Of a stretch of DNA of 64,000 bases, positions 21,600-32,744 are shown piece by piece. The DNA lies in the NCBI GenBank assembly GCA_944472155.2, contig OX235273.1:5553204-5617203 (forward strand), read 5' to 3'. The notes below the pieces were generated by a model. That model saw only the letters and a list, made by a program, of their open reading frames with translations. It had not been told where the DNA came from and made no database searches. A program made the position numbers and the translations under genes. Source of the DNA: Trichobilharzia szidati (taxonomy: Eukaryota; Platyhelminthes; Trematoda; Strigeidida; Schistosomatidae). Within the stretch, counting starts at the first letter, position 1, and each line of letters opens with the position of its first letter.

Positions 21600-22205
21600 A
21601 TATGAACAAAGCCACAACTACAGTTTTAGCAGAATAAAATGGTACCAACTTTTATTTCGTTGCCTTCTCGTCAGCTGCTTACAGGGCAAAGACATTATTA
21701 AATGTATCTACAAAAACAATTTTAACATACTTGCACAGAGTTCATTTTAAACAAAAATCAGTCGATCAATATATGCATACACTAATAATATATACATATA
21801 TATATGCAATATTAAACACTATTCCGAACAACAATAATAATCATACACTATGAAAACTTTTCAGTATCTCGCATTAGGATGAAAAATATCCAGTTACCAG
21901 GGCAAAGAAAGACTGATAACTGCTTCTTTCTGAACGCACAAATCAGGTTTTAGGCGCTTGATGGAAAAGGCTTCAGCAAACTTAAGGAGCATTGAACTCT
22001 TTTGCTTATTGATAATTTTGAATGACTTTTCCACGTCCACCTCATGACCCGTGTCAAGAAGATGCCTGGCGATGGCACTGCCTAAAGCATTTGTTCCCTT
22101 TAGACGTAAGCTTTTTGGTACATGTTCAGAAAATCGTAGATATGCTCTTCTTTCTGTTCTTCCAATGTAACTGCTCCCCCAGATGCATGTAAAGAATAAA
22201 CCACA
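21600..22205 (-). mobile_element. PLE, GIY-YIG endonuclease plus 3' end with hammerhead
   Basis: The minus strand (22208-21894) encodes TCIWGSSYIGRTERRAYLRF, SEHVPKSLRLKGTNALGSAI, ARHLLDTGHEVDVEKSFKII and CVQKEAVISLSLPW. About 89% similar by eye to the copy at 2680-3180. 5' truncated inside the Cys motif. The 3' UTR holds the best hammerhead candidate in the window (21628-21679). Confidence 0.88.
21628..21679 (-). ncRNA. Type I hammerhead ribozyme candidate with intact core
   Basis: Minus strand, 52 nt. Helix I AGCAG/CUGCU (21679-21675 with 21632-21628). Core CUGACGA (21674-21668). Minimal helix II: G-C closing AAGGCAA (21667-21659). GAAA (21658-21655). Helix III AUAAAA/UUUUAU around a loop with GGUACC. 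Position 17 is U (21633), giving an AUU triplet. All invariant core bases are present. Minimal helix II hammerheads in PLE terminal repeats are documented in metazoans and are thought to act as dimers. Confidence 0.72.
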
Positions 22206-22857
22206 CAATAAAATGTCGAATCTCCCAAGTTAATGAAACTGATCATTACTGATTAAAAATCAAAAACTAATCACGACAAAGGTTGTCAGAACAGACAATC
22301 ACATCATTCATGGAGAATTCAAATTAGTCCACTTCATACTGATATAACTGCTGCAGATGTTGTCTAAAAGAACAATCAAAGCTATGCAGTCAAACCGTGA
22401 AACTCTGAGTACACAATTACACCCCCGTTAAAGGCTTTTCAATTCCAAGAAACAACTAGATAAGCAAACGAAAACCGCAGCTACAAATTTTAATCATTTT
22501 AGTATATGATATATCTAGTAAACCGAAGTTATTTCAAGAAAACCATCTGTTTCAATTGGAACTTCTTGTTCATTTTTTATCGGGTCTATATTGAACTCTT
22601 ACTTTCACTATAGTAAGGTCACAATGAAGAGAAATCTGCAGTTAATCTATTGACCGTTTCTTAAAAAAGAATTCATTCATTGTCTGTGTCCTAAGGAAGC
22701 AACAGGTAGTGATCAGTTAATCCGTAGAGTAATAAAAAATTTCCAGTGTGGAGAGATGACTGCTGCAACTGAAGGGCGGAAATCTGTATTGAAAGAGAAT
22801 CCGAACCAGATTTACAAGTATCGCCTTTTTTCGTAGGCATTTTGTTTGTTTGATTGG
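22206..22857. other. Unassigned stretch
   Basis: No repeat or exon recognised. AT-rich, with no long open frame. Confidence 0.4.
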
Positions 22858-22980
22858 TTGGAGGATTTCATCGTGATTTGACATCAGTTAGAGAACCAGC
22901 TGGAAACCCGAGAGTACTGGGTAGCTGTTTCGTCAGCTTAGCTTGAGATTCTTCAACAGTACGCCACCGCTGGGTTTCGA
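22858..22980 (-). repeat. SINE A, minus half of an inverted pair
   Basis: ggaggatttcatcgtgattt, gacatcagttagagaacc, gctgtttcgtcagcttagct and B-box complement ctgggtttcga, then an abrupt switch to the + copy. Confidence 0.8.
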
Positions 22981-23165
22981 GTCCTAGTGGCCTAATGGTG
23001 TACGAGGTCGCCTTGTAACAAGAAGGTCCTCGATTTGAAACCTGGTGAGTGCGTGCTGATGAAAAGTCCCAAATCTGGACGAAACAGTTGTCAAGTACTT
23101 CCAGGATTCCCGCTGATTCTCTAACTGATGTCAGGTTATGATGAAATCCTCCAACTAATTAGAAC
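22981..23165 (+). repeat. SINE A, plus half of an inverted pair
   Basis: gtcctagtggcctaatggtg (A-box), gatttgaaacctgg (B-box), then the hammerhead-like GUGCUG AUGAAAA GUCC...GGAC GAAAC AGUU GUC AAGUAC. Helix II and the GUC triplet are kept, core G8 is changed to A. Tail gttctctaactgatgtcagg. Confidence 0.85.
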
Positions 23166-24284
23166 TAGAGTTTACAGCTGAAATCGTTTTTCAGTAGTAG
23201 AGGAATATTTTCAATCCCTATGCAGCTGGTTTAGGGTGAATTTCGGAATAATCTGATTTAAAGACTTTTCTTATTAAATGAAGCCTATCAAACCACACGC
23301 AGATAACATTTTCGCGTGTAAGTTTATGAATATCGGGAACATAGGTTTTATTAATTTCCTAGGATTATCTGAGCACCAAGTCAGACTCAGTCAATATACA
23401 CTTCCTTAAAATAATCCTAGCGTATTCAAAAAAAATTAAAAGAAGACTTTCCTAGAATCTTTTTGTGTAAGCCACACCTTCTTCAGCAGAACTACTCACA
23501 CCTTATTTTGATTTTCTGGGATTATTATAAGAAATTTTGTAATTTTTACTTGCGACTTTAACTACTGAAAAATAAATCAGTAGACTATAAAAAAACTATT
23601 AAAATCTAGGGAAGTTACAAAAAGGTGCGTTTACTGTTGTAGATTCTTTCAATTTGTTTAGTATAATGGCTGTCATTAGATACGACTTGGTAGGTTTTGC
23701 ATGTAAATTTGTGATATTTTTCAATCTCATTGGGATTAAGTGATGCTTGTTTGACTTGTAGGTTCAATATTTTCTGTCCTTATCTGCCTGATACGTTGTT
23801 TATTTACTCAGCACTAAAAGACGATAGCTGAGATGTTTTATATTTTTATCTACTTGAGTACTTAGCGTTGAATTTCAGTTTCTTGAATGACTACCCGTTT
23901 GTGATATTTTTTAAAAATTCAAATCTTTCAGTACTTTAGATTTCGTTTTGTAACCAAACTAATAAAATAAAATCAATTGAAATCACGCATTAATAGTCCC
24001 CATATTTTGAAAGAGAAATCTTTACAGCGTCAGACAGTCATCTACAGCTTCGGCATTTGACGTCCAGACAATGAGTCCCACGTCTGAATTCCTCTCCATG
24101 TACTTAAACCTGATAAACTGGTTAGCCCCTTTCAGCTCTCTCACACAAAAGTGTCGTTCACAGTCATAGAAGTTAATTTCCCAGGTGAAGTTAAGCCTAA
24201 CAATCCTCATTTTCACACTTTTTGCCTTTAAAGGGCAGAAGAATTCACATTTTTCAATGAGTAATTTGTATGCTAATCGCATCA
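23166..24284. other. Unassigned intronic stretch
   Basis: AT-rich. A minus-strand 87-codon open frame (24022-24285) has no recognised motif and shows no flanking splice signals I trust. No repeat family recognised. Confidence 0.4.
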
Positions 24285-24425
24285 TGAATTGACATCAGTT
24301 GAAGAATCACTGAAAACCTAGGATAACTGGACGGTTATTTCCTCCTAATTTAGCACTTCTCATCAGTGTACACCCACGACTTACGTGTTGCTAGGCTAGC
24401 CTGTCTACTATCCGATCAACGAGTC
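24285..24425 (-). repeat. SINE A fragment, decayed
   Basis: catgaattgacatcagttga, agaatcactgaaaacctagg and ttatttcctcctaatttagc match the reverse tail and hammerhead region. The head is rearranged. Confidence 0.6.
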
Positions 24426-24483
24426 GGGATATAGTGCTGTATAAGTTCTCACTTTCACCGTTTCACGATATAACGTATGAATG

Positions 24484-24717
24484 TAGAGCGTTGGGGGCAC
24501 AGCAGTAGAGTACTTGACAAACACAAAGGTGGTTCAGGGTTCGATCCCCGGTCGACGCACTCCTTTCCCTCACTAAGCCACTTATAAGACTGGTGAAGAG
24601 AGAAGTCTGGGCATGAGGCCAGCAACCCAATCTCGTGAAAATAAATACCACTGCTACGGAATCTTCAAGCATCTAGCTTGAAGACGTATGTTTCACTGGG
24701 AACATGAAGGAATAAAA
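24484..24717 (+). repeat. SINE B copy, near full length
   Basis: Head gttgggggcacagcagtaga, B-box cagggttcgatccccgg, tcctttccctcactaagcca, gcatgaggccagcaaccc, ataaataccactgctacgg, ttcaagcatctagcttgaag (self-complementary block), cactgggaacatgaaggaat and an A-rich end. It serves as a good type copy. Confidence 0.9.
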
Positions 24718-25009
24718 AATACGGCTCATAGGTCAAGCATCTGAGTTCCAACCGTAGACTGACGGGTAAGAATCCCGCTTCGCTTGTCAAGGTTTAAGGA
24801 GCAAAACAGGTATGGCTCATCGTCAACCAAGTTGAATTGTATGCCCAAATTAGATAAATTCATTTTAAATATCACAGAATGATGAAGTATTAACAACTGG
24901 ATGACAAGGTTTCCAGCATAAATTATTGCTACTCATAATCATATCAATTTAGTCACATGGGTTTACAATTTGTCCTACACATTTTTCTCCATTTCTCTCT
25001 TTCCGTTCT
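24718..25009. other. Unassigned stretch
   Basis: Possible faint SINE-like fragment near 24722-24800 (gctcataggtcaagcatctg). Nothing firm. Confidence 0.3.
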
Positions 25010-25745
25010 CCCCTTATTGTTTGTTGCTCGACCGATAGCTGCTACCTTGACGTGGTGGTAAGGCTTGCATATCGTAATAACCCAACAAGCTACAATGGCT
25101 GGAACTATTGTTCCTGCAGGTCCTACCATGCCAGGAAGGTTGCTAGGACAGCGATTAGACTAAAAGCAGTTACCAGCTTAGTGTAAGGACTTTTTTACAC
25201 TATGCAGGGGGGGCAAGTGGGCGAAGTCATACTACTGGGGAACAGGGATGTAACAGCAGTAAAATGTTTCCCTCAGATGACCGGCATGCCAGATATGCTA
25301 TCCCTCCACTCTGGATAGATGGGGTTAGAAAAGGTTGACCCCAACAACTGTACATCCCGACTTACCCTACGGTGGTCCATAACCGGCGGTAAGTTTACCA
25401 ATACGGAATCAATCCCAGAAACCAGCTCATACAGGCTATGTGTGACCGGCCTCAAGCAGCTGTCCCCTGGGCTCTGTGGTCACGCAACACTAACCTTCTT
25501 TCTGTTTCAGGTACCTGAATGGTCAATCAGCTTCCACGGTGTGGGCATCCGGGAAGTAACAACCACCCACACACTTCCAAAAGCATACGATGCCTTCCTC
25601 ATCTTGCTACCGAAGCCTCCGCGAGTACCATTCTGTATCGTTTGTTGCCACTTTCCATTTCTCCGGTGTAGGCGGCGTCACGTCGTTTGGACTGCACATG
25701 TGCGGTGTTGAATCACCAATTAACAAAGACTCAGTGGTTAACCTT
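25010..25745 (+). mobile_element. LINE 5' region fragment (tentative)
   Basis: The stretch from ttgttgctcgaccgatagct and accttgacgtggtggtaagg through PNNCTSRLTLRWSITGGKFT and SSYRLCVTGLKQLSPGLCG resembles my recollection of the 5' leader of schistosome RTE-like elements. It has a 130-codon open frame (25319-25711) and is richer in GC than its surroundings. It is not joined to an RT body here. No motif proves the identity. Confidence 0.4.
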
Positions 25746-25867
25746 TCTGTCACTTCACCTAACTGTATTCCTTTTAATACTATTGAGTAACATTCTTTCC
25801 AAGAGTATCAATAGACACCCAGTTCACCGTGTTATAGTAAAGGAGGGGACATGACTTCATATTTTTT

Positions 25868-26022
25868 GTGCCCGAACGTTCCCAGTGGAAAATAGGCCCA
25901 ACCTTACCTGTTTACCAGTCTTGTCACTGGCTTAGCAGAGTAAAGGAGTGCGCCGAGCCGAGATAGAACCCCGGACCACCTGCGTGTTAGGCTAGCATCC
26001 TACCGATGTGCCACCGACGTAC
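25868..26022 (-). repeat. SINE B copy, reverse
   Basis: Reverse complement of the family: gttcccagtggaaaataggc, taccagtcttgtcactggct, tagcagagtaaaggagtgcg, B-box complement agaaccccgga, and head complement ctaccgatgtgccaccgac. The middle (catgaggctagcaac part) is deleted. Confidence 0.82.
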
Positions 26023-26155
26023 AACTTTTCATTATTTGTGTATATTTGTGTATAAATAATACTAGAATATATAAATTCTGTCATTGTTTAAAGAAATAGT
26101 GCTCACAATTAATGATATCCACATTTTTTTCGTCCTGTTTTTCTCCTCCAAAAAG

Positions 26156-26502
26156 TTACATCCTCCAAAATTCCACCATCTACTCAAAATGGCAATTGTC
26201 CTCAAGTCGATACAAAAGACAAGAATAATCTGATCAAAGCAGTCAAAGATTCAAAATACATGGGAAAATATCTTTCAAATGGTGAACTGAATAAAGATTT
26301 CGTTGAAGGCCGACTCAATGCTGTAAAGAAGCGAACATCAGCAGTACAAGAAGATAACAACAATAATACCTCGGAACGTCAAGTAGAAAAACGTCAACTG
26401 ACGCCTGGAAGGCATAACAGTGAATATCGTAATGAATATAAAAAGTGTACAATGGATTATTCTACACCGAAAAAGGAGACAGGAATTCTGAGTAAATCAA
26501 AA
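26156..26502 (+). CDS. GAS2-like protein, tail exon with SxIP motif
   Basis: A 347-nt exon: pyrimidine-rich acceptor ending ccaaaaag (AG 26154-26155), donor gtaagt at 26503. The incoming TT completes the phase-1 codon from the GAS2 exon, and the exon ends in phase 0. Together with the 97-nt exon it gives exactly 148 codons. The protein starts VTSSKIPPSTQNG, so an SxIP motif (SKIP, 26164-26175) lies about four residues after the GAS2 domain. It continues basic and polar: VKKRTSAVQEDNNNN, RQVEKRQLTPGRHNSEYR, STPKKETGILSKSK. SxIP motifs in Ser/Pro/basic context bind EB1 and target microtubule plus ends; GAS2L proteins are known to use them. Confidence 0.88.
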
Positions 26503-26679
26503 GTAAGTAATCATGGAAAGTCTGCGGACGAACTGATATGTAGTCAGTAATGTCTGAAGTAGGATAGACTATGCTACATGGGATAATTTATATTCTAGTA
26601 GGCCTTTCATTCCAACAGAATGATGGATATATGAATTTAATACTTTGATAACTCATCAGGGTTTAACCAGTGTTATGTA
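26503..26679 (+). other. Intron start
   Basis: Donor gtaagtaatc at 26503. No feature before SINE B at 26680. Confidence 0.6.
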
Positions 26680-26895
26680 GTGTTGGTGGCTCAGTAATTG
26701 AACGCTCACTGACCATAGAGGCGATTCGGGTTTTATTCGCAGCTGATACACTCCTAAACCTCGGTAAAGAGATAAAGTCAGGCAAAAGGCTAGCAAACTC
26801 ACCCCATAAAAACGAAACACTACCACTAGTGAATCTTCAAAGTCCAAGCTTGAAGCCTGCGTTCCGTCCAGGAAGCAAAGATAGGAAAAACTATC
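26680..26895 (+). repeat. SINE B copy, diverged
   Basis: Head gttggtggctcagtaattga, altered B-box tcgggttttattcgc, actcctaaacctcggtaaag, ggcaaaaggctagcaaactc and ttcaaagtccaagcttgaag in family order, with an A-rich end. Confidence 0.8.
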
Positions 26896-28094
26896 ATTTT
26901 TCTATCTCTTAATGTTGGTTTAGACCATTACAGAGCGTTCGGAGATCAATTTTGATCCAAAGTAGCTCGTTGGTAACGTTTTTGTCTGCAGCACTGTGTG
27001 AAACCAGTTCAGATTTACTAGGTGGCTTCAGCTCCTTCGAGGTTGTAGATACACTCTGCTGGAGGGAGGTAGAACAACCGGAAAATTAGGATCAGGAGTC
27101 CAGCAAGGAAATCTTCCAAATACTTGACATCAATTTGATATCTGTTAAGTAAGCCATCATGAGAAGTATATTTTCAAAACTTTTATTTGGTTATGAGATC
27201 TGAAGTATTTATCGACTCTCAGCTAGTTTGATATGTATGAATCTGCTCTCTGCGGTTAGTCAGTATATGTTGGTTGCCCATCAACTGAGTCCCTATTGAG
27301 TAAAGTAACTATCCGGTGCTTAGATCTTATCTAGATAGATAATAAGCGCTACTGACTGGTATAAGTTTTTTTCTGAGTGCTCGTATTACTCAGTATTTGA
27401 GATCTAGACGAAATATGGGTGAAGCGAAATTCAGAAATATATTTTTAGTGAATTGAATTATTGGGGGGAACCACCGTTTGATAAATAATTTGGCTATGGA
27501 TGGCATTATCAGTTGAAACACGCGTCTATTCACCTGCACATGTTGAACCTACTGTCAAGTCATTTAGTATCAGCCAAATATCTCCAAGTGGTCTAAGCAC
27601 TGAACAGTTATTTCTCTCGTTTGAAGCTCACCCCATCAGTGATGTACCTAGTTCGATACCCAGCTCATTTTAAAATACACGATCCGCAAATTGCAGATAT
27701 TATTTCAAAATACTTTTGCACTACTGTATTGAGAGATAATACACTCTTGAAGGCTGTATGTTTGAACGGTTCTCAAAACGTAAACAAAACGGGATGGGTA
27801 AGAATTTGTCTAAAGATTGAATTGATGGAAGGTTGTAAATCCAGATTTTATTCTTCTCCGTATAACTCCGAAGTTGTGGGGAACAGTGCCTGTTGAAAGA
27901 TTTCAATCCCGATCACTTAGAGTGACGTATGTCATAATTATCCGGATGTGACAGTGAATGGTGGAATAAAATCCGACTGCAATGAAAAGACAGTTTAGCT
28001 TTTCGTGCATCAGCGTTGTTTGAAATCTGTCAGTAAAATGTAAAACTCTATCTAAATGACAGGACTGCTTGACTAATCCATTTTGCGGCGTTAT
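26896..28094. other. Unassigned intronic stretch with a 91-codon ORF
   Basis: A + strand open frame 27621-27896 encodes 91 residues (ends EVVGNSAC) with no motif I recognise. The flanks lack convincing splice sites fitting the phases of the GAS2-like exons, which already join without it. No repeat family recognised in the rest. Confidence 0.35.
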
Positions 28095-28500
28095 CATGAA
28101 TTAATATTCAATTGTTGGTTTGTGAGGATTTGACTGGTGGGCGACCAGTCAATCAATCAGATGCTCACTAACGACTGACCCCATTCAGATAGGTAGTGTT
28201 ACCTCGGTTCTAGTGGGAAGTCGTGACCAATGCGATACAGCAGGTTGGATGTGAAAAAAAATACTCACCACTGGTGACAATGACTACTGGTTGCGCCATA
28301 CTGTGAATTGACAGAGCATGGGATTCACGAACAACTCTATAGTAGTTGCTTAGTAGTCTACAAGCTGGGCTCGTAAATGGAAGCCCCCGGGTTCGAACTC
28401 CAGTGGATGTGTTACGCTGAATGGTCCCAAACTAGGTTGAAACAGATGTCCAGTAATTCCAGGTTTTCCAATGGTTCTCTAACCAATGTCAGGTAATTTG
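28095..28500 (+). repeat. SINE A copy, near full length with 5' region
   Basis: Starts at a tail-to-head style junction (attcaattgttggtttgtga ... gatgctcactaacgactgac), then gtgaccaatgcgatacagca, gtgaattgacagagcatggg, a decayed A-box, B-box gggttcgaactcc, and tcccaaactaggttgaaaca. The hammerhead core is eroded (acgctgaatgg). Confidence 0.8.
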
Positions 28501-29324
28501 CGAGAATTACTTGAGACTTAGAAACACACCAGTCTGTTAATTAACGACAAATAAAAAATCAAAACTCAGGAATTATCCGTGAATCACTATATACTACTGA
28601 GAGATTGAGAGGTGAAGCTGCACCAGTATCAATAAGTAGTGTTTGCGAGCCAGAATGAGCTGATCTAAACACCAGTTGGGTGTTTCGCTCGTGTCGAATC
28701 GACCTCATTAGTGGTGTTAGTGAGTACTAATGGTTGATATCGTTTGGCATACAATTGCTCATTTCAACCAATTAGTAGTACATGGCTTTATTGCAAACTG
28801 CCAACTAATTTCAAAAACTGTAAATTTGATCTAAGAATTATAAGCAGTTGGACTGTAATATCTAAAATTAATGGTGTTTTACTGCTCACTTTAGTGATCA
28901 CATTCTACAATCAATCGATTAGCATTAAGAAATAGGTACCTAGCTATATAGTTTCCCATCTGGTTACCTCCTCCTATTCATTCACATATTTTTTAGTCAT
29001 AATGAGTTGTACAATTGCAGGCAATTGACAAGGAAGTTCCATTTTTGCTTGATAAAACGCCAAAAACATATAATGCGTTCCTTATCATCACATAAAACGT
29101 TTATAAAACTTCAGAATTCAGGAATGCTTATTGAAGCTTAAAAATTATTTCGGATGCAGGTGATGAGGTTTATTTTAAAAGTTATAAGTGCGGAGAATGT
29201 TGGACTCCACTTAGGAAAGAGAAGTTACTAACCATTTATTGTTGGGGGGGAGAGAAAAAATTATTGTTTTATTTCGGTAGGGGAACACAACTGACTTGAA
29301 AATTAATGGCTAACACTGTCGACT
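28501..29324. other. Unassigned intronic stretch
   Basis: AT-rich. A 63-codon ORF at 28744 has no recognisable features. Confidence 0.4.
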
Positions 29325-29522
29325 TGGTGCGTCGGCAGCACAGTGGTAGAATGTTCGCCGACAATGTATATTGTCCGAGGTTCAATCTCCTGCTGACGCA
29401 CTCCCTAACCTCTCCAAGCCAGTAATAAGACTAGTAAAGAGGAAACGTTGGGTATGAGGCTAGCAACCTCATCTCGTAAAAATAAATACCACTGCTGCCG
29501 AAGCTTCAAGCCTCTAGCTTGG
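29325..29522 (+). repeat. SINE B copy
   Basis: Head gtcggcagcacagtggtaga, B-box gaggttcaatctcc, cactccctaacctctccaag, gtatgaggctagcaacctca, aataaataccactgctgccg, cttcaagcctctagcttgg; the 3' end is cut by the RTE-II fragment that follows. Confidence 0.88.
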
Positions 29523-29529
29523 CTGTGAG

Positions 29530-30205
29530 TAAGACCTAGACATTGACAGTAGAGAACATGAAAAGACCAGCTAGCTGTCTTTGATCATATGTGCCTGCGT
29601 TCTATCTCCCATGTGAAGTGGTTTAATAGGATGAGCAATATTGAGATGAGGCATCGGTCGGTTGCTAGGTAAGCAGGGAGGGAAATCAATCGACGAGGCT
29701 GTGAAGCTACGTCGACTGAGATGATTAGGACATGTGTTACACATGCTAGCGTAGCCATCGCCTTCCTCAACAGTGGGCAATGGTAGCTGACTTACATAGG
29801 ATGGATCAGGTTGGAAAAGAGTTAACCAGTGGTGGTGAAACCACAACATGGCTTCATCATTCAATGAAATAAATCCACAACAGTTAGTTCAAGCCAGCTA
29901 GTCACGTAGGGAGGTGCAGATTTTCTCACTGGTTGGGATCGTTGTGACGGTAAACACCAATGACGACTGGAGACAATTGGTGATATGGTTGGTTCGAAAT
30001 CATTCTTAATGAGTGGCGCAGATGCATCCACTCCTTGTGATTTATAATACCCAATGGAACTGTATTGTTCTTCTATATTATTATTTTCGCCTCGTATCTC
30101 TGTTTTAAATCTCGTTTTACTCTCTTCTCTTGCTTTGTGTGACGACTTGAACTGCTGCACATTGGTGCAAAGCTGTATGTTGAAACCAGTCACTCAGTCA
30201 GCACA
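29530..30205 (+). mobile_element. RTE-II LINE 3' fragment
   Basis: Starts mid-ORF (acattgacagtagagaacat, compare LRAENMKRLAVF at 47100), includes the LRSISHVKWFNRMSNIEMRH-like region, decayed GHVLHMLA, and the 3' UTR to aaagctgtatgttgaaacca. It sits about 85 bp upstream of the last GAS2-like exon. Confidence 0.82.
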
Positions 30206-30289
30206 GTGTGAACTTATTTATTCTATAATTTGAAACTGGAATCAATAATTCTTCTCTGTTCTTCTTTTTCTCTCTTTTATTCTTACAAG

Positions 30290-31498
30290 TTCTTCTCAGA
30301 GATCAATCTAGCCACGCTGAACGATGATGAAATCAGTTGTTCATCACATCTACCTCGATATAAAATCACCGGTGGATTTACGCATAATAATAATAATGTC
30401 GACAATAATAAGAACTCTACTCCTCCTGATGATGATGATGATGATAATGGTGATGTCTACACTAGAGACAACAATCGGATGAGAAATGCAGACAGAGCAA
30501 ATATGAATGACATACAATCGATATGGCATATGAATGAAGATAAAAGTTCGAATAACCTTCATTCATCCAGCGAAAAATTGTGTACTAGCACACCGCTGAA
30601 ACAAAAGTTTGGCATTACAATTATAAGACCTTCAGTAATGCGGGAACAGGAGGAGCGGGAGCAACAGAAGACGAATTATGCAAATAGATTATATTCACCA
30701 AAAGACGCTTATTACATACACAGTCCACGAATGTGGACTAATAATACTGATAGCAGTAACGATTATTATCCTGTACAAAGAGGCTTGAGTAATGCGCTTA
30801 TAAGTCAAGATTTTTCTAAATCTCTAACCTCATTAAATACAATGATCCCGAAACAATCCACAAACCGGCGAAGCTCAAAACCACTTGAACAAGTCTCTGT
30901 ATTAACAATAACGGATACTATCGATGATGAGTTGCATAAAAGTCATCCTCATCCTTACGGTGGATTACACCAGTCATCGGCTACTTCAAGAAAGTATTCA
31001 GCACTGACGAGAAGCACACTGATTACAGCTGATTATCCTATGAAGGGGAAGAAATCTGCCCTACAAAACTCAAAAGCATCTAATAGTAATAATAATACCA
31101 CTGCTAGTAATCAGAGTAAAAGTCAAACAAAACGAGGCAAATTCAGTAGTGTTTTCAGTCCTAAGACACCACCGCCTATTCGAGCATCGAAAACCGGTAA
31201 AGCAGTGTCCAGTTCCACATCAACCAAACACATTGATCCTCAATCTGATTATAAACCAGTACAAATTGTTTACAATTCAGAGGAGAATGAAAACTATGAT
31301 AGATTTGATAATGTTGATGACATGATGATGAATAGAAGGCATCATCTAATGACTAGTGCTGGTCGATATAGTGACAACAGTAACAAAGATCATAATGGTC
31401 AGATCATTTCTATGGAGAGCCAATCAAGACGTGGATCATTGATCCCTGTATCGACAAGATCTTATTCTACTTCAAGGATTCCAGTGAGACAACACTAA
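30290..31498 (+). CDS. GAS2-like protein, terminal exon: low-complexity tail with two C-terminal SxIP motifs
   Basis: The best acceptor is ttctctcttttattcttacaag (AG at 30288-30289), entering in phase 0 to match the previous donor. The frame is also open upstream to an ATG at 30230, but that start lies in the pyrimidine tract and is unlikely to be used. It encodes 402 residues and a TAA stop at 31496-31498. Composition: Asn-, Ser-, Asp- and Lys-rich with poly-Asn and a poly-Asp run (DDDDDDNGD), plus proline-rich PKTPPPIRASKTGK. The last residues, SRRGSLIPVSTRSYSTSRIP then VRQH, contain two SxIP motifs (SLIP 31436-31447; SRIP 31472-31483) in basic/Ser context. Expected role: microtubule plus-end recruitment via EB1, with GAS2 and CH domains linking to microtubules and actin. 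A + strand codon bias without stops over 1.2 kb, amid stop-ridden repeats, supports a real exon. Confidence 0.88.
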   Translation, partial: FFSEINLATLNDDEISCSSHLPRYKITGGFTHNNNNVDNNKNSTPPDDDDDDNGDVYTRDNNRMRNADRANMNDIQSIWHMNEDKSSNNLHSSSEKLCTSTPLKQKFGITIIRPSVMREQEEREQQKTNYANRLYSPKDAYYIHSPRMWTNNTDSSNDYYPVQRGLSNALISQDFSKSLTSLNTMIPKQSTNRRSSKPLEQVSVLTITDTIDDELHKSHPHPYGGLHQSSATSRKYSALTRSTLITADYPMKGKKSALQNSKASNSNNNTTASNQSKSQTKRGKFSSVFSPKTPPPIRASKTGKAVSSSTSTKHIDPQSDYKPVQIVYNSEENENYDRFDNVDDMMMNRRHHLMTSAGRYSDNSNKDHNGQIISMESQSRRGSLIPVSTRSYSTSRIPVRQH

Positions 31499-32330
31499 AA
31501 GAATACTGGAGTAGATGAAATACTGAAGTGCCTCCTTATTCTGCCCATCATGGATATCTACTTGAATGCAGAGAGTGAGCGGATATTCACAGAAAATCAA
31601 TACGCCTCCCAATATATTAAGCTTCCTGTGGTTCAAATTATTATTATTATTTTTGTTATATCAAGTCTTTCATGCAATCAGCTCTCCTTCAATTTTTTTT
31701 ACTGGAGATATGTTTAGCTTTTTTGTAAACATTAACACAATAAAATTCAATAGCTATGGTAGTACATTTTCTAATTTTTATCCTTACTACGAGTGTACTA
31801 CTTATTATTCGGGATAATGAGTAGTATGTTTTATGGAAGATAATTTTACGAAGATAACTGACTATTAGCTATTATGATCAAAATAAGCCAAATAAGCTCT
31901 TTCTAATTATTTTAATTATTCTTATTATTATCATTACTATTATTTACTTGCGTAATCACTCGCACTGACAGTGAGTAAACATACATATAGGATTTTGTTA
32001 TACGAGTTGATAATTTTCTTTTCTTTTTTGGTCATTTTGTTTTCAAGAAGGTCGCCCATTTCATCAATTCTTCTCTTTCTCTTCGAAGAGTCTTTCTTAT
32101 TCTTTGTACTTTCGTGTTCTTTTTTTTGGTGTGAATGATCTCACCTCTACTTTTTCTTCCTTGCTTCCTTCAGATCTCTCATTTGATTGAGATCAACTTG
32201 AAAACATTGAAAAAAAAACTTGTACCAAGATTATATATACATATTTGCACAGAAACTTTATTTATTGCACATTGTAACACTATGCTATATTGACTCTGTA
32301 TTCTTTTTTACATGAATATAATAACAAACG
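31499..32330 (+). other. Probable 3' UTR of the GAS2-like gene
   Basis: AT-rich sequence with no repeat family and no long conserved frame directly after the stop codon. AATAAA occurs at 31739-31744. Further AT-rich stretches to about 32330 could carry other poly(A) sites. The true end cannot be set from sequence. Confidence 0.5.
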
Positions 32331-32559
32331 CTAGTAGAGTCGACATGTTTTTCACCTGATTTTGTGATGATTGGGTGTTGTTTTTGTTGCCGTTATTGGT
32401 GTGAGTACAAGCGCATAGTGAGATAGACAAATAAACAGAAGCTGCGAGAGAGATAGTGAGGGCGACGGAGAGATTTCTTGATATAAGTATAAAACTTGGG
32501 CACTGTGGTGCTAGAGTATAACTCCATTATGGATAAGATTTTATGATGATTAATCACAC

Positions 32560-32700
32560 AGTGTTGTACAGTACAGTAATATTTACTGATGATCATGTTT
32601 TGAGCACAAATTATACACTGCTCATAATTATATCAAGTTACTTACACAACGTTCTTGCTTCATTTATATACATGAGTAAAATTGATGATTAGACATTTGA
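32560..32700 (-). repeat. Left arm of the second inverted repeat around RTE-I
   Basis: gtaatatttactgatgatca, gttttgagcacaaatta and cactgctcataatt match the left arm at 10890-10960; the reverse complement of the terminal motif lies at 33720-33790. Confidence 0.6.
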
Positions 32701-32744
32701 ATAAAATCAATATTACGTAAGGTACATTCAGAAATATATATTTG

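Noticed and set aside
27621..27896. Extra exon of the GAS2-like gene
   Set aside because: Exons at 26156-26502 and 30290-31498 already join in phase 0; this frame has no trusted acceptor or donor and no resemblance to the tail.
30230..30289. ATG at 30230 as start of a separate 422-residue protein with a signal peptide
   Set aside because: The leading residues come from the pyrimidine tract of a splice acceptor. The acceptor at 30289 fits the phase of the upstream GAS2 tail exon, so the hydrophobic start is intronic.
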